The position numbers were made by a program, and so were the translations under genes. A stretch of 64,000 nucleotides of DNA from positions 186,001-250,000 of the forward strand of contig CAXXSU010000002.1 in the NCBI GenBank assembly GCA_963664465.2, written 5' to 3'. This DNA is from CAVOAK01 sp963664465 (GTDB taxonomy: Bacteria; Pseudomonadota; Alphaproteobacteria; UBA8366; CAVOAK01). This document shows positions 17,533 to 26,286 of the stretch, piece by piece (the stretch's first letter is position 1; every line of letters begins with the position of its first letter). The notes beneath the pieces were generated by a model. That model saw only the letters and a list, made by a program, of their open reading frames with translations, searched no databases and was not told where the DNA came from.

Positions 17533-18792
17533 CTACTGATTCATCGAATCAAAGAATTCTGCGTTGTTTTTCGCGTGTTTGAGTTTTTCGAGCAGAAACT
17601 CCATGGCATCGATGACACCCATCGGCTGAAGTATGCGCCGGAGGATGAAAATTTTCTGCAGGTCCGCCTTCGCGATAAGCAATTCTTCCTTGCGGGTTCC
17701 TGACTTTGCGATATCGATCGCCGGGAAAGTCCTTTTGTCACTGATCTTGCGGTCGAGCACGATCTCACTATTTCCTGTGCCCTTGAACTCTTCAAAAATC
17801 ACCTCGTCCATGCGGCTTCCCGTATCGATCAACGCGGTCGCGATTATCGTCAGCGATCCACCTTCTTCGATATTCCTGGCGGCTCCGAAAAACCGCTTTG
17901 GGCGCTGTAGGGCATTGGCGTCAACACCACCGGTCAACACTTTGCCGCTCGATGGAACGACGGTGTTGTATGCGCGCCCGAGACGCGTAATCGAATCGAG
18001 CAGGATCACAACGTCGCGCTTATGTTCAACCAGGCGCTTTGCCTTCTCGATTACCATTTCAGCAACTTGAACGTGGCGTGAGGCCGGCTCGTCGAAGGTT
18101 GAACTGATCACTTCGCCGTCGACCGAGCGCTGCATGTCGGTGACTTCCTCGGGACGCTCGTCGATCAAAAGCACCAGGAGATAGGCGTCTGGGTAGTTTG
18201 TCGTAATGGATTGCGCGATCTGCTGCATGATCATGGTCTTGCCGGTCCGTGGCTGGGCAACGATCAGAGCGCGCTGACCCTTACCTAGCGGAGCTACGAG
18301 ATCGATTACCCGCGTCGTCAGGTCTTTCGTAGGATTCGCATCTTCGACCTCAAGCTGAAGCCACTCGTCAGGATAAAGCGGCGTCAAGTTGTCGAAGTTG
18401 ATGCGATGACGGACGGCTTCCGGTGAATCAAAGTTGATCTTGTTGACCTTAAGCAGGGCGAAATACCGCTCGCCATCCTTAGGCGCGCGGATCTCGCCGT
18501 CTACCGTATCACCTGTACGCAGCGAGAAACGCCGGACCTGGCTTGGACTGACGTATATATCGTCTGGTCCGGGCAGGTAATTGGACTCTGGCGAGCGGAG
18601 AAAACCGAAGCCGTCCTGGAGAACCTCAAGCACGCCGCCGCCGAAGATCGTCACATCGTTGCTAGCGAGCTGCTTGAGGATAGCGAACATCATGTCCTGC
18701 TTGCGCAGGCTGCTCGCATTCTCGATCAGAAGCTCTTCTGCAAAGGCCAGAAGGTCCGCTGGTGTTTTTTGCTTAAGCTCTTGGAGTTGCAT
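17533..18792 (-). CDS. rho: Transcription termination factor Rho
   Basis: RNA-dependent hexameric ATPase that releases transcripts. 419 residues: N-terminal Rho domain (MQLQELKQKTPADLLAFAEE), an S1-like RNA-binding fold with FGFLRSPESNYLPGPDDIYVSPSQ, Walker A in AQPRTGKTMIM, Walker B region LVLLIDERPEEVTDM, the Q-loop and R-loop segments, and the terminal EFFDSMNQ. It lies downstream of hemEHJ on the same strand, an arrangement common near alphaproteobacterial origins. Confidence 0.98.
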   Translation of the reverse strand: MQLQELKQKTPADLLAFAEELLIENASSLRKQDMMFAILKQLASNDVTIFGGGVLEVLQDGFGFLRSPESNYLPGPDDIYVSPSQVRRFSLRTGDTVDGEIRAPKDGERYFALLKVNKINFDSPEAVRHRINFDNLTPLYPDEWLQLEVEDANPTKDLTTRVIDLVAPLGKGQRALIVAQPRTGKTMIMQQIAQSITTNYPDAYLLVLLIDERPEEVTDMQRSVDGEVISSTFDEPASRHVQVAEMVIEKAKRLVEHKRDVVILLDSITRLGRAYNTVVPSSGKVLTGGVDANALQRPKRFFGAARNIEEGGSLTIIATALIDTGSRMDEVIFEEFKGTGNSEIVLDRKISDKRTFPAIDIAKSGTRKEELLIAKADLQKIFILRRILQPMGVIDAMEFLLEKLKHAKNNAEFFDSMNQ

Positions 18793-19094
18793 GTTGGTTT
18801 ACCAGCAACTGCGTGTGGAGCGACCGCACCACCTAATTTTGAAAGGCGCTCTACCTAATGGTGGCACTCGGTCTATTGGAAGGGAATGACGTGTTCGAGA
18901 ACAACGCTGCCAGTCGGGGCCTGGCTTTCGCTCTAACCCCTTACTCGAAAGCCGCAGCCTAAGTCAATTAATTATGCATTGCCCCGCGAGTTTCAAGACC
19001 AAGGCGTAATCGCCTCAAATGGCACTTTGAGCGGCGCTATCCGCCAGTTGCTTGGGCTCGGGGTGCAGTGGGCATCGACGAAATGGAACGGTAA
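18793..19094 (-). other. rho-hemJ spacer (rho leader)
   Basis: 302 bases between the rho start and hemJ stop on the same strand. No credible gene was found. A weak promoter-like TTGACT with a 17-base spacing to GTAAGG occurs on the minus strand inside it, about 180 bases before rho. A long rho leader is usual, because rho is often autoregulated by premature termination, but no specific structure is demonstrated here. Confidence 0.4.
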
Positions 19095-19526
19095 TCACCA
19101 AGGTTTGACCACTGCCAGAATGACGATGAAGACCATCAGCACAGTTGGCACCTCGTTGGCGACACGAAAGAAACGCTCCGAATGAGCGTTGCGGTCTTCC
19201 TCAAACGCACGCCGCCAGCCCGCCATAGCCATATGGGCAGCAGTTAGGAAAATTATGAAGAGGAATTTGGCATGCATCCACGGCTCGCGCCAAATCTCGC
19301 CGAGAATCAGCATGGTTATGCCAAATATCCAGGCAGCGATCATTGCCGGGTTCATGATCGCCTTAAGGAGCCGTCGCTCCATGACCTTGAATGTTTCAGA
19401 TTGCGGCGAGTCCGGCTCGGTTCGACAATGATAGACAAAAATGCGCGGCAGATAGAGCAGGCCGGCCATCCAGGCGATCACGCTGATGAGATGCAATGCC
19501 TTAATCCAGGGATAGATATCACTCAC
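19095..19526 (-). CDS. hemJ: Protoporphyrinogen oxidase HemJ
   Basis: Integral-membrane enzyme (former UPF0093) converting protoporphyrinogen IX to protoporphyrin IX. 143 residues with four predicted membrane segments; the family-conserved His is in WIKALHLISVIAWMAGLLYLPRIF, and the conserved MERRLLKAIMNPAM segment and NEVPTVLMVFIVILAVVKP end are present. It overlaps hemH by 8 bases, forming hemE-hemH-hemJ, three steps around the end of heme biosynthesis. Confidence 0.95.
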   Translation of the reverse strand: MSDIYPWIKALHLISVIAWMAGLLYLPRIFVYHCRTEPDSPQSETFKVMERRLLKAIMNPAMIAAWIFGITMLILGEIWREPWMHAKFLFIIFLTAAHMAMAGWRRAFEEDRNAHSERFFRVANEVPTVLMVFIVILAVVKPW

Positions 19527-20589
19527 CTACTTCTCCCGTGTTGGCCGACAACAGACAACGCATCGGAGCGGGGCAGATCCGCTGACCGACACCGCTTACA
19601 GCGCCTGAGCTCCGCTCTACGGCCCGGCGCACCATCGCTGCCAGGGCTGCCACAAATCCAGCTTCGGTACCCAATGTCGGCACGCGCCGATAGAATGGAA
19701 CGCCCAGCCGCTCGGCGCGCTGGCGATAGTCCATATCGAGCTCCACCAGCGTCTCAGAATGTTCCGAAACAAATGCGATCGGCACGACCACAACGCCAAC
19801 GTTGTCGTCCGCTGCGCGCTCTAACTCATGCTCCGTATACGGAGCAAGCCATTCAAGTCTGCCAATGCGGCTTTGATAGCATATGACCCAGTCAAGATCC
19901 GACACTGCCAATTCCGCCACGACGGCCGCCGCCGTCTGTTCGATTTGCCATTGGTAAGGATCGCCCGCGGCGACGATCTTCTTTGGAAGGCCATGGGCGG
20001 AGAACAGAACGCGCAAACTTGCGCGCGAACTTAGATCGGACAATGTGGCGCGCAGACCCTGTGCAAGCGCCGCGACATAGTCGGGATTTGTTGGATAACA
20101 GCAGATTGTATGAGTTGGAATATCCAACCCAATTTGATCCGCCGCCGCTCGCCAGTCCGCGAGCGACGATCCAGAGGTCGTGCGCGAGAATTGTGGATAG
20201 AGGGGTAAGAGTACCAGCCTATCCGGCGCAAATCGTTTGACCTTGGCCGCCGTAGCATCGCTATGGGGATGCCAATAACGCATCGTAACAAAGCATCGGA
20301 CTTCACCCAGATCAGCCAGCTTCGCCTCAAGCGCACTTGCCTGGTCTTCAGTATGCGCAAGCAAGGGCGATGCGCCGCCAATTATCTCATACATGCGTCT
20401 GGCAACCGGCGCACGATGAAACGCAATATATCGGGCGAGCAACCAGCGGATTGGGAAAGGCGCATCGATAATCGCCGGATCTTCGAATAGATTTGTCAGA
20501 AACGGCCTGACCGCATCGAGGCTGTCCGGACCGCCCAGATTGAAAAGGATGACCGCAAGTTTTTGTTGTTGCTCGGTCATTTGAGCCAA
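19519..20589 (-). CDS. hemH: Ferrochelatase
   Basis: Inserts Fe2+ into protoporphyrin IX to make heme. 356 residues with VILFNLGGPDSLDAVRPFL near the N-terminus, the RYWHPHSDAT region, the catalytic-His context VLFSAHGLPKK, and the ICYQSRIGRLEWLAPYTE motif with the later FVSEHSETLVELD segment. It starts 15 bases after the hemE stop and overlaps hemJ by 8 bases, so the three heme genes are one operon. Confidence 0.97.
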   Translation of the reverse strand: MAQMTEQQQKLAVILFNLGGPDSLDAVRPFLTNLFEDPAIIDAPFPIRWLLARYIAFHRAPVARRMYEIIGGASPLLAHTEDQASALEAKLADLGEVRCFVTMRYWHPHSDATAAKVKRFAPDRLVLLPLYPQFSRTTSGSSLADWRAAADQIGLDIPTHTICCYPTNPDYVAALAQGLRATLSDLSSRASLRVLFSAHGLPKKIVAAGDPYQWQIEQTAAAVVAELAVSDLDWVICYQSRIGRLEWLAPYTEHELERAADDNVGVVVVPIAFVSEHSETLVELDMDYRQRAERLGVPFYRRVPTLGTEAGFVAALAAMVRRAVERSSGAVSGVGQRICPAPMRCLLSANTGEVGE

Positions 20590-20604
20590 TTCTTCCCAAT
20601 ATAT

Positions 20605-21669
20605 TCAGTCGATCTCTTCGCGTTTCCACGAACGGACGAACTGCACCAGTTCTTCAACCTGTTCCGGTGCTGTCTCCTTGATCACACCATGACCGAGATT
20701 GAAAATTAGCGGACCGTTGCCGAGCACGCGGAGGATTCGATCGGCTGCATCATCCCTCGGTTGGCCGCCGGCGAGCAGCATAATCGGATCGAGATTCCCC
20801 TGGACGGGAATCAATGGTTGCAGTACACGCGCCGCCCAGTCAGGCGATATGGCACTGTCGAGACCAAGCGCACTCACATCGCAATTATTAGCATAGTCCA
20901 AATACCCAAGACCCGCGCCGCGTGGAAATCCAATTATTGGAACTTCGCCACATCGCTCGCGCACACGCTTAACGATGGCCGTCGTCGGCTCGATCACCCA
21001 ACGCTGGAATCCTTCGGCGGTAAGCGCACTAGCCCAGCTATCGAAGATCTGCACAACGTCCGCGCCGGCCTCAATCTGGCTGCATAGGTGATTTGCCGTT
21101 GCTTCAATCAAAATCTCAATCAGACCGGCAAATTTATCTGGTGCCGCGTAGGCCCAGCGCCGCACTGATGCAAAGTCCCGGCTCGATCCGCCCTCAATCA
21201 TGTAGGTCGCAACCGTCCAGGGCGCACCGGCAAAGCCAATCAGCGATACATCCGATGATAGTTCCTGCCGAACTCTCGTTATGGCTTCGTAAACCGGACT
21301 CAATATTTCCGGCATGCGGGATAATTCCAGCCTTTCAATATCAGCTTCGTCAACGATCGGCGATAGTTTCGGACCCTCACCGTCGACAAATCCGACGTCT
21401 TGCCCGAGCGCATGCGGGACGACGAGAATGTCTGAAAATATGATTGCGGCATCGAGAGCAAACCGTCGCACCGGTTGCAGCGTTATCTCACTGGCAAGAC
21501 TTGGGTCGTAGCATAGGTCGAGAAATCCAACGGTCTGTGAGCGGAGTTCTCTATATTCTGGGAGGTATCGGCCCGCTTGGCGCATAAACCAAATCGGCGG
21601 CGGACTTTGCACCTTTCCAGCAAGAACGCTAATTAGAGAGTTTTCCATCTCGGTCTTAATCTTGTTCAA
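20605..21669 (-). CDS. hemE: Uroporphyrinogen decarboxylase
   Basis: Decarboxylates uroporphyrinogen III to coproporphyrinogen III. 354 residues with PPIWFMRQAGRYLPEYRELR near the N-terminus, the SDILVVPHALGQDV segment, GFAGAPWTVATYMIEGG and a C-terminal NLGHGVIKETAPEQV motif. Its 5' end faces the proposed origin, so its promoter must lie inside or beside oriC, as described for the Caulobacter hemE promoter. Confidence 0.98.
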   Translation of the reverse strand: MNKIKTEMENSLISVLAGKVQSPPPIWFMRQAGRYLPEYRELRSQTVGFLDLCYDPSLASEITLQPVRRFALDAAIIFSDILVVPHALGQDVGFVDGEGPKLSPIVDEADIERLELSRMPEILSPVYEAITRVRQELSSDVSLIGFAGAPWTVATYMIEGGSSRDFASVRRWAYAAPDKFAGLIEILIEATANHLCSQIEAGADVVQIFDSWASALTAEGFQRWVIEPTTAIVKRVRERCGEVPIIGFPRGAGLGYLDYANNCDVSALGLDSAISPDWAARVLQPLIPVQGNLDPIMLLAGGQPRDDAADRILRVLGNGPLIFNLGHGVIKETAPEQVEELVQFVRSWKREEID

Positions 21670-21694
21670 ACTTGGTGCTTGGCACGCAAGCGGG

Positions 21695-21712
21695 TTTTAG
21701 AGATCTCTAAAA
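21695..21712. repeat. 18-bp perfect palindrome beside hemE
   Basis: TTTTAGAGATCTCTAAAA is self-complementary over 18 bases and lies 26 bases upstream of the hemE start, at the edge of the AT-rich tract. It could be an operator for hemE or an origin-control site. It is followed by a second CTCTAAA, making a partial direct repeat. Confidence 0.8.
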
Positions 21713-21734
21713 CTCTAAATAACTATATTTATGG

Positions 21735-21761
21735 TAGTAGTAGTAGTATCGCGGTGGATTG
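21735..21761. promoter_or_regulatory. DnaA-trio-like repeats with adjacent DnaA-box-like site
   Basis: Four consecutive TAG triplets, then TATCGCGG, then GGTGGATTG, whose complement has the ATCCAC core of a DnaA box. The order AT-rich tract, TAG repeats, GC-rich spacer, box is the arrangement reported for bacterial basal origin-unwinding elements. Confidence 0.6.
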
Positions 21762-22095
21762 CGGGGATTATTGATAATCGAAAGTTTATTTCACTTTTCC
21801 AACCACGCTGGCAGAATTGTGCAGAATTGAATGGAAATGGATATTCCACCAGCACTTCGACGACCTGAGAAATAGATGAAAGTGGGGATACAAGTAACTC
21901 TCACATTGGTTGTCCCGGCATTTAAATGACGTCACTGCTGCCTATCCCGGCCGTATATCTCTGTCCAGAGAATTTAGTATGACGGGAGTGAATTTTAAGC
22001 TGGGACTGTATCGACCGAGTTAATCCCCACTCTGTCATTTTTTTCAACATGTCCTTGAATAGCGGATCTTAGACGCGCCGGAATCGCGGTTATCC

Positions 22096-22932
22096 ATGGT
22101 ATCTTTTCACTTACATCTGCTCTCCGACGCAACCGGTGAGACTGTTCGCGGCGTCGCGAAGGCATGCCTCGTACAATTTCGAAATGTTGATACCGTTGAG
22201 CACAATTGGCCGATGGTACGAACCGCTGCTCAGATGAGCCAGATCCTAAAGCAGCTCAAGAAAAATCCTGGCGTTGTTATGTATACGGTCGTCGATGAGT
22301 CGTTACGCCAATGCATCGAAGATGGCTGCCGCGAAATTCAGATGCCGTGCATTGCTGTTCTCGATCCTGTCATCGCTGTGCTCACAAAACTTTTGCATGC
22401 TGAGTTTCGCGGCCAGCCCGGCCGGCAGCATGAACTCAACGCGGAATATTTTGGCCGCATAGATGCCATGACGTTTGCGATAGAGCAGGACGACGGCCAA
22501 GGCGTATCCAATCTCGTAACTGCCGACGTTATCCTGGTTGCGGTTTCGAGGTCGTCGAAGACGCCGACCTGCATCTACCTAGCGAATCGAGGCGTTAAGG
22601 CCGCCAATGTACCGTTCGTGCCGGGCATACCACTACCTAGTGAATTGCTCGAGCTCGATGCCGACACCGGACCGATGGTCGTGGGTCTCACGAGCGAACC
22701 CGAGCGACTCGTGCAAATCCGCCGCAATCGGCTGCGCATGATCGGCGAAGACGGCAAGTCGCCATATGCCGACCTTGAAGCTGTCCAGGAAGAAGTCGGC
22801 GCTGCGCTGCGTGTATTCAGGGAACGCGGATGGCCGGTCATAGATGTGACTCGCCGGTCTATCGAGGAGACGGCGGCAGCGATATTTCAGCAGCTGGAGC
22901 AGCGTCGCGAAGCCGGTGACGCCAATGGGTGA
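22096..22932 (+). CDS. Pyruvate, phosphate dikinase regulatory protein (DUF299)
   Basis: Bifunctional ADP-dependent kinase and phosphorylase of the DUF299 family, acting on pyruvate-phosphate dikinase or phosphoenolpyruvate synthase. 278 residues: N-terminal LHLLSDATGETVRGVAKACL, the P-loop-like region ILVAVSRSSKTPTCIYLANRG, and the C-terminal DVTRRSIEETAAAI. Its ATG overlaps a DnaA-box-like nonamer at the right edge of the origin. Located next to the origin in many alphaproteobacteria. Confidence 0.93.
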   Translation: MVSFHLHLLSDATGETVRGVAKACLVQFRNVDTVEHNWPMVRTAAQMSQILKQLKKNPGVVMYTVVDESLRQCIEDGCREIQMPCIAVLDPVIAVLTKLLHAEFRGQPGRQHELNAEYFGRIDAMTFAIEQDDGQGVSNLVTADVILVAVSRSSKTPTCIYLANRGVKAANVPFVPGIPLPSELLELDADTGPMVVGLTSEPERLVQIRRNRLRMIGEDGKSPYADLEAVQEEVGAALRVFRERGWPVIDVTRRSIEETAAAIFQQLEQRREAGDANG

Positions 22933-22937
22933 CGCCA

Positions 22938-23546
22938 ATGGGTGACACCCAAACCACCATTATTCTCGCGTCCGGGAGCGAACTGCGGCGGCGCTTGCTT
23001 GAGAATGCCGGCGTTGCGTTCGCAAGCGACCCGCCATCGATCGACGAACAAGAGGTCAAGTTGTCGCTTGGCGAAACGCAGGCGACGTCAACACAGATCG
23101 CGGAAACGCTGGCCGAACTCAAGGCCCAACGCGTGGCGATTCGTCATCCCGGGCGACTCGTCGTCGGCGCAGATCAAGTCCTCGATTGCGACGGCACGAT
23201 ATTTGACAAACCGGGTGATATCGAGCGTGCGAGGACTGACTTGATGGCGCTCCGCGGCAAGACGCACTTGCTCGTGACAAGTGTGGTGGCCGTCAGGGAC
23301 GGCGATCGACTATGGCACCACAACGATCAATCATCGCTTACAATGCGCGCATTCAGCGTCGAGTTTATTGACAACTATCTGGAAAAAATCGCCGGCCGGG
23401 CTTGCGAATCGGTCGGCGCCTACCAGGTTGAAGGGCTCGGCATGCAACTGTTCGAAAAGATCGATGGCGACTATTTCTCGATCCTTGGACTACCGCTTCT
23501 GCCGCTGGTCGCGTTTCTGCGTGGCCAGGGAATGATTGACCGATGA
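22938..23546 (+). CDS. maf: Maf-family nucleotide pyrophosphatase
   Basis: House-cleaning nucleoside triphosphate pyrophosphatase. 202 residues starting MGDTQTTIILASGSELRRRLLENAGVAF, with the catalytic-region VVGADQVLDCDG, RGKTHLLVTSVVAVRDG and YQVEGLGMQLFEKIDGDYFSILGLP. The start lies in a 13-bp tandem duplication that also holds the ppsR stop; a GTG at 22929 is an alternative. It overlaps aroE by 4 bases. Confidence 0.93.
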   Translation: MGDTQTTIILASGSELRRRLLENAGVAFASDPPSIDEQEVKLSLGETQATSTQIAETLAELKAQRVAIRHPGRLVVGADQVLDCDGTIFDKPGDIERARTDLMALRGKTHLLVTSVVAVRDGDRLWHHNDQSSLTMRAFSVEFIDNYLEKIAGRACESVGAYQVEGLGMQLFEKIDGDYFSILGLPLLPLVAFLRGQGMIDR

Positions 23547-24379
23547 TCGCCGCAACTACACCACGTCTTGCGGGCGTTATGGGCTGGCCGATCTCCCATT
23601 CGTTGTCGCCGCGCGTTCACGGCTATTGGCTTCGCGAGTATCGGATCGATGGTTTTTATATGCCGCTCGCCGTGCCGCCGGAGAGCCTTGAGGCGGCACT
23701 GCGAGCGCTTTCGCTCCTAGACTACAGGGGTGTGAACATAACCGTTCCCCACAAGGAACAAGCGCTGCAGTTGTGTGATGAGCTCGACGAGCCGGCGCAG
23801 CGGATCGGCGCCGTAAACATGGTGACGGCGACCAAGGACGGAAAATTGGCGGGGCGCAACACGGACGGGATTGGCTTTCTCGAAAATCTCAGAGACGGTA
23901 GCAATTGGCAGCCGTCCAATGGCCCAGCCGTGGTGCTGGGAGCCGGAGGGGCGGCGCGCGCCGTAGTCGCCGCGCTAATCAACGCGGCGACGCCGGAGGT
24001 CCGTATCTGCAACCGGACTCACTCCCGGGCCTTGTCGCTCGCGGCCGCGTTCGGCAGTCGCTGCACGCCAATACACTGGGACGAGCGCAGCGCAGCGCTG
24101 CAAGGCGCTGTTTTGCTCGTTAACGCAACCAGCCTTGGCATGACGGGGCAGCCGCCGCTTGAGATCGAGCTGGATGCCTTGCCCCCACACGCGGTGGTCA
24201 ACGACATCGTGTACGCGCCGCTTGAAACGCCGCTTCTTGCGTTAGCGCGTGCGCACCGCCGTACGGTGGTCGACGGGCTGGGTATGCTGCTGCATCAGGC
24301 TCGGCCGGCCTTCGATGATTGGTTCGGTGAGGCGCCCGAATTGTCGGAGGGTTTGCGCCGATTCGTACTGGAGCGCTAG
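23543..24379 (+). CDS. aroE: Shikimate dehydrogenase
   Basis: NADPH-dependent reduction of 3-dehydroshikimate to shikimate in aromatic amino-acid synthesis. 278 residues: the substrate-binding GWPISHSLSPRVHGYWLREY, catalytic Lys in GVNITVPHKEQAL, NTDGIGF, the NADP-binding VLGAGGAARAVVAAL, and the C-terminal DGLGMLLHQARPAFDDWFG. It overlaps maf by 4 bases (ATGA) and is followed after 45 bases by coaE. Confidence 0.97.
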   Translation: MIAATTPRLAGVMGWPISHSLSPRVHGYWLREYRIDGFYMPLAVPPESLEAALRALSLLDYRGVNITVPHKEQALQLCDELDEPAQRIGAVNMVTATKDGKLAGRNTDGIGFLENLRDGSNWQPSNGPAVVLGAGGAARAVVAALINAATPEVRICNRTHSRALSLAAAFGSRCTPIHWDERSAALQGAVLLVNATSLGMTGQPPLEIELDALPPHAVVNDIVYAPLETPLLALARAHRRTVVDGLGMLLHQARPAFDDWFGEAPELSEGLRRFVLER

Positions 24380-24424
24380 CTCGGGCGTCGCGATGGTGAA
24401 GACTGCCGAGGGAAGACTGCGTCC

Positions 24425-25078
24425 ATGATCGTAATTGGGCTAACCGGATCGATTGGTATGGGAAAGAGCACGGCCGCCGCCATGCTGAGGCGCTTGGGCG
24501 TGCCGGTGCACGATTCGGACGCCGTTGTACACAAGCTGATGTCAGGCGGCGGCGATGCAGTCGCTGCCGTCACATCGGCGTTCAAGGGAGTAGCACACGA
24601 AGGTTCAGTTGACCGCGGTGAACTGGGGCGTCTGGTGTTCTGTGATCCGAAGGGGCTTGATAGGCTTGAATCCATACTCCATCCGTTGGTTCAGCGCGAC
24701 AGACATCAATTTCTGGCGGCAAGTCGGCGCGCGCGAACGCCCGTCGTCGCCATCGACGTCCCTCTGCTGTTTGAAACCGGAGGCGACAGGGACTGCGATA
24801 TTACGGTCGTCGTCACAGCGCCGCGTTGCGTGCAGCGAGCGCGAATTGCGCGTCGTCCCGGTATGACCGCCGAGCGGCTTGAGTCCATTGCCATGCGCCA
24901 AATGCCGGATTGGGAGAAACGACAAAATGCCGACTTTGTCGTCCCGACGGGTCTTGGGTATCGCACGACCTTGCGCTCGCTTACCGCGATTGTCAGACTG
25001 GCAAAACGTCGTGCGGCGCAGCAGGGAAGCGGTCCTGCCGCCGAGTCCACGGAGAGCCATGCGCGAAGTCGTACTTGA
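24425..25078 (+). CDS. coaE: Dephospho-CoA kinase
   Basis: Last step of coenzyme A synthesis. 217 residues, P-loop GLTGSIGMGKSTAAAML at the N-terminus, HDSDAVVHKLM, DVPLLFETGGD and the RIARRPGMTAERLESIAMRQMPD lid region. Overlaps dnaQ by 20 bases. The C-terminal 15 residues after the conserved fold are variable in this family. Confidence 0.96.
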   Translation: MIVIGLTGSIGMGKSTAAAMLRRLGVPVHDSDAVVHKLMSGGGDAVAAVTSAFKGVAHEGSVDRGELGRLVFCDPKGLDRLESILHPLVQRDRHQFLAASRRARTPVVAIDVPLLFETGGDRDCDITVVVTAPRCVQRARIARRPGMTAERLESIAMRQMPDWEKRQNADFVVPTGLGYRTTLRSLTAIVRLAKRRAAQQGSGPAAESTESHARSRT

Positions 25079-25727
25079 TACCGAGACAACCGGACTCGAC
25101 CCCGCGTCGGGTCACCGTATTGTTGAGATTGGCTGCGTCGAACTCGTAAACCATGTCCCTAGCGGCAAGACATACCATCAATATCTGAATCCGGAACGCG
25201 AGATGCCCGAAGAGGCATTTCGGGTCCACGGCCTGTCCGAAGCCTTCCTATCTGAATATCCGGGTTTTGCCGAAGTTGCCGATGCCTTCATGGCGTTTAT
25301 CGGTGATGATCCGTTGGTGATCCACAATGCCGGGTTCGACATGGGATTCATCAACAATGAGCTGGACCGCATCGCTCGTGAGCAGCTGCCAATGTCGCGG
25401 AGTGTCGATACGGTCCAGTTGGCGCGGGCCAAATTTCCCGGCGCGCAAGCAAGCCTGGATGCACTCTGCCGCAGATTTGAGGTCGATAACTCATCGCGAG
25501 ACAAGCACGGGGCGCTGTTAGACGCGGAGCTTCTAGCCGAGGTTTATCTACAACTCATTGGCGGCAGGCAGCCAAATCTGGAATTGGCGGGTGAGATACA
25601 AGAGCAGAAAACGGAAATTGAGATCACTAATACGCGGCCTCCACGGCCCCATTCAGCAAGCGACGCGGAACGCGCTGCGAATGACGCATTGGTTGCGCGC
25701 TTGAAGAAGCCGATCTGGAGGATCTAG
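25059..25727 (+). CDS. dnaQ: DNA polymerase III epsilon subunit (proofreading exonuclease)
   Basis: 3'-5' exonuclease subunit of the replicative polymerase. 222 residues from the ATG at 25059: ExoI motif VVLDTETTGLDP, ExoII VIHNAGFDMGFIN, ExoIII HGALLDAELLAEVY. The frame is open 180 bases upstream inside coaE, but family similarity starts at MREVVLDTETTG. The stop codon TAG is part of the CTAG target duplicated by the IS1380-type insertion immediately downstream, so the reading frame has survived the insertion but its original 3' end is displaced. Confidence 0.96.
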   Translation: MREVVLDTETTGLDPASGHRIVEIGCVELVNHVPSGKTYHQYLNPEREMPEEAFRVHGLSEAFLSEYPGFAEVADAFMAFIGDDPLVIHNAGFDMGFINNELDRIAREQLPMSRSVDTVQLARAKFPGAQASLDALCRRFEVDNSSRDKHGALLDAELLAEVYLQLIGGRQPNLELAGEIQEQKTEIEITNTRPPRPHSASDAERAANDALVARLKKPIWRI

Positions 25728-25789
25728 CCCGGATTATTCACGGCACGGCGTGAAAGAGGTGGTGAGCGTGGATTAAACTGTTGAGATTC

Positions 25790-26219
25790 CGTATGATTCT
25801 GGTGTCTGGCCAAGACCATACGGCAACAGGGAAACCCGGCTCACCATGGATGAGATTACCGCCTATCTCCCCGGACTGTCACCCGTCGAGAACAAGGAAC
25901 TGTGCGTCCGGTTCGCCGGCGGCCGGCTGTCGTCGGACGGCGGCGTGCTGGTGCTGCGCGAGATCGAGAAGCGTCTCGGCCTTGCCGCGCGCCTAGCCGC
26001 CAGTGCCTTCGGCATCTGCGCGGCCTCGACAAGGTGGCCGGTGAGTGCGCGCCTGCACAATGAGGGCCTGTTGGCGCCGACAGATCGAGCGAAACCTCGC
26101 CGACCACGGCCCACAAAATCGCCCGGCCATCGATGCCATCCGAACCCATCGGCTCGCGGTTTACTTCGATCGCGCCACCCGACAGCCATCACTCAATCGC
26201 CCTCAAGTCCGCGACTGCG
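25790..26219 (+). repeat. Partial 5' copy of the IS1380 transposase region plus filler
   Basis: Bases about 25783-26000 repeat, with small differences, 26233-26437: the ATTCTGGTGTCT leader, the initiator region MDEITAYLPGLSPVENKEL and the FAGGRLSSDGGVLVLREIEK segment. Similarity stops at GCGCGCCTAGCC. Bases 26001-26219 (219 bases) do not resemble the rest of the element and I recognise no gene in them; they precede the second left end. Confidence 0.7.
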
Positions 26220-26286
26220 CCCGGATTGTTCGTTGAGATTCCGTCATGATTCTGGTGTCTCGGCAACAGGGAAACCCGGCTCGCCC

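Larger units (their letters stand above)
21670..22095. other. Proposed chromosomal replication origin (oriC)
   Basis: 426 bases without a gene between divergent hemE and ppsR, flanked by the parAB/rsmG/mnmG/mnmE and rho-hem clusters. It contains, left to right, an 18-bp palindrome (21695-21712), an AT-rich tract (21699-21732), four TAG trinucleotides (21735-21746), a GC-rich hexamer and a DnaA-box-like GGTGGATTG (21753-21761). Further DnaA-box-like nonamers are TGGGGATAC (21883-21891), TAATCCCCA (22021-22029) and TTATCCATG (22090-22098). None is a perfect TTATCCACA. Position next to hemE is the strongest argument; element assignments are inference. Confidence 0.8.

Noticed and set aside
17371..17703. 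Plus-strand frame crossing the rho 3' end
   Set aside because: It overlaps the conserved C-terminus of Rho on the other strand and has no family similarity.
21735..21748. TAG repeats as a microsatellite or CRISPR-like repeat
   Set aside because: Too short for CRISPR, no spacers, and the position beside hemE is better explained as an origin element.
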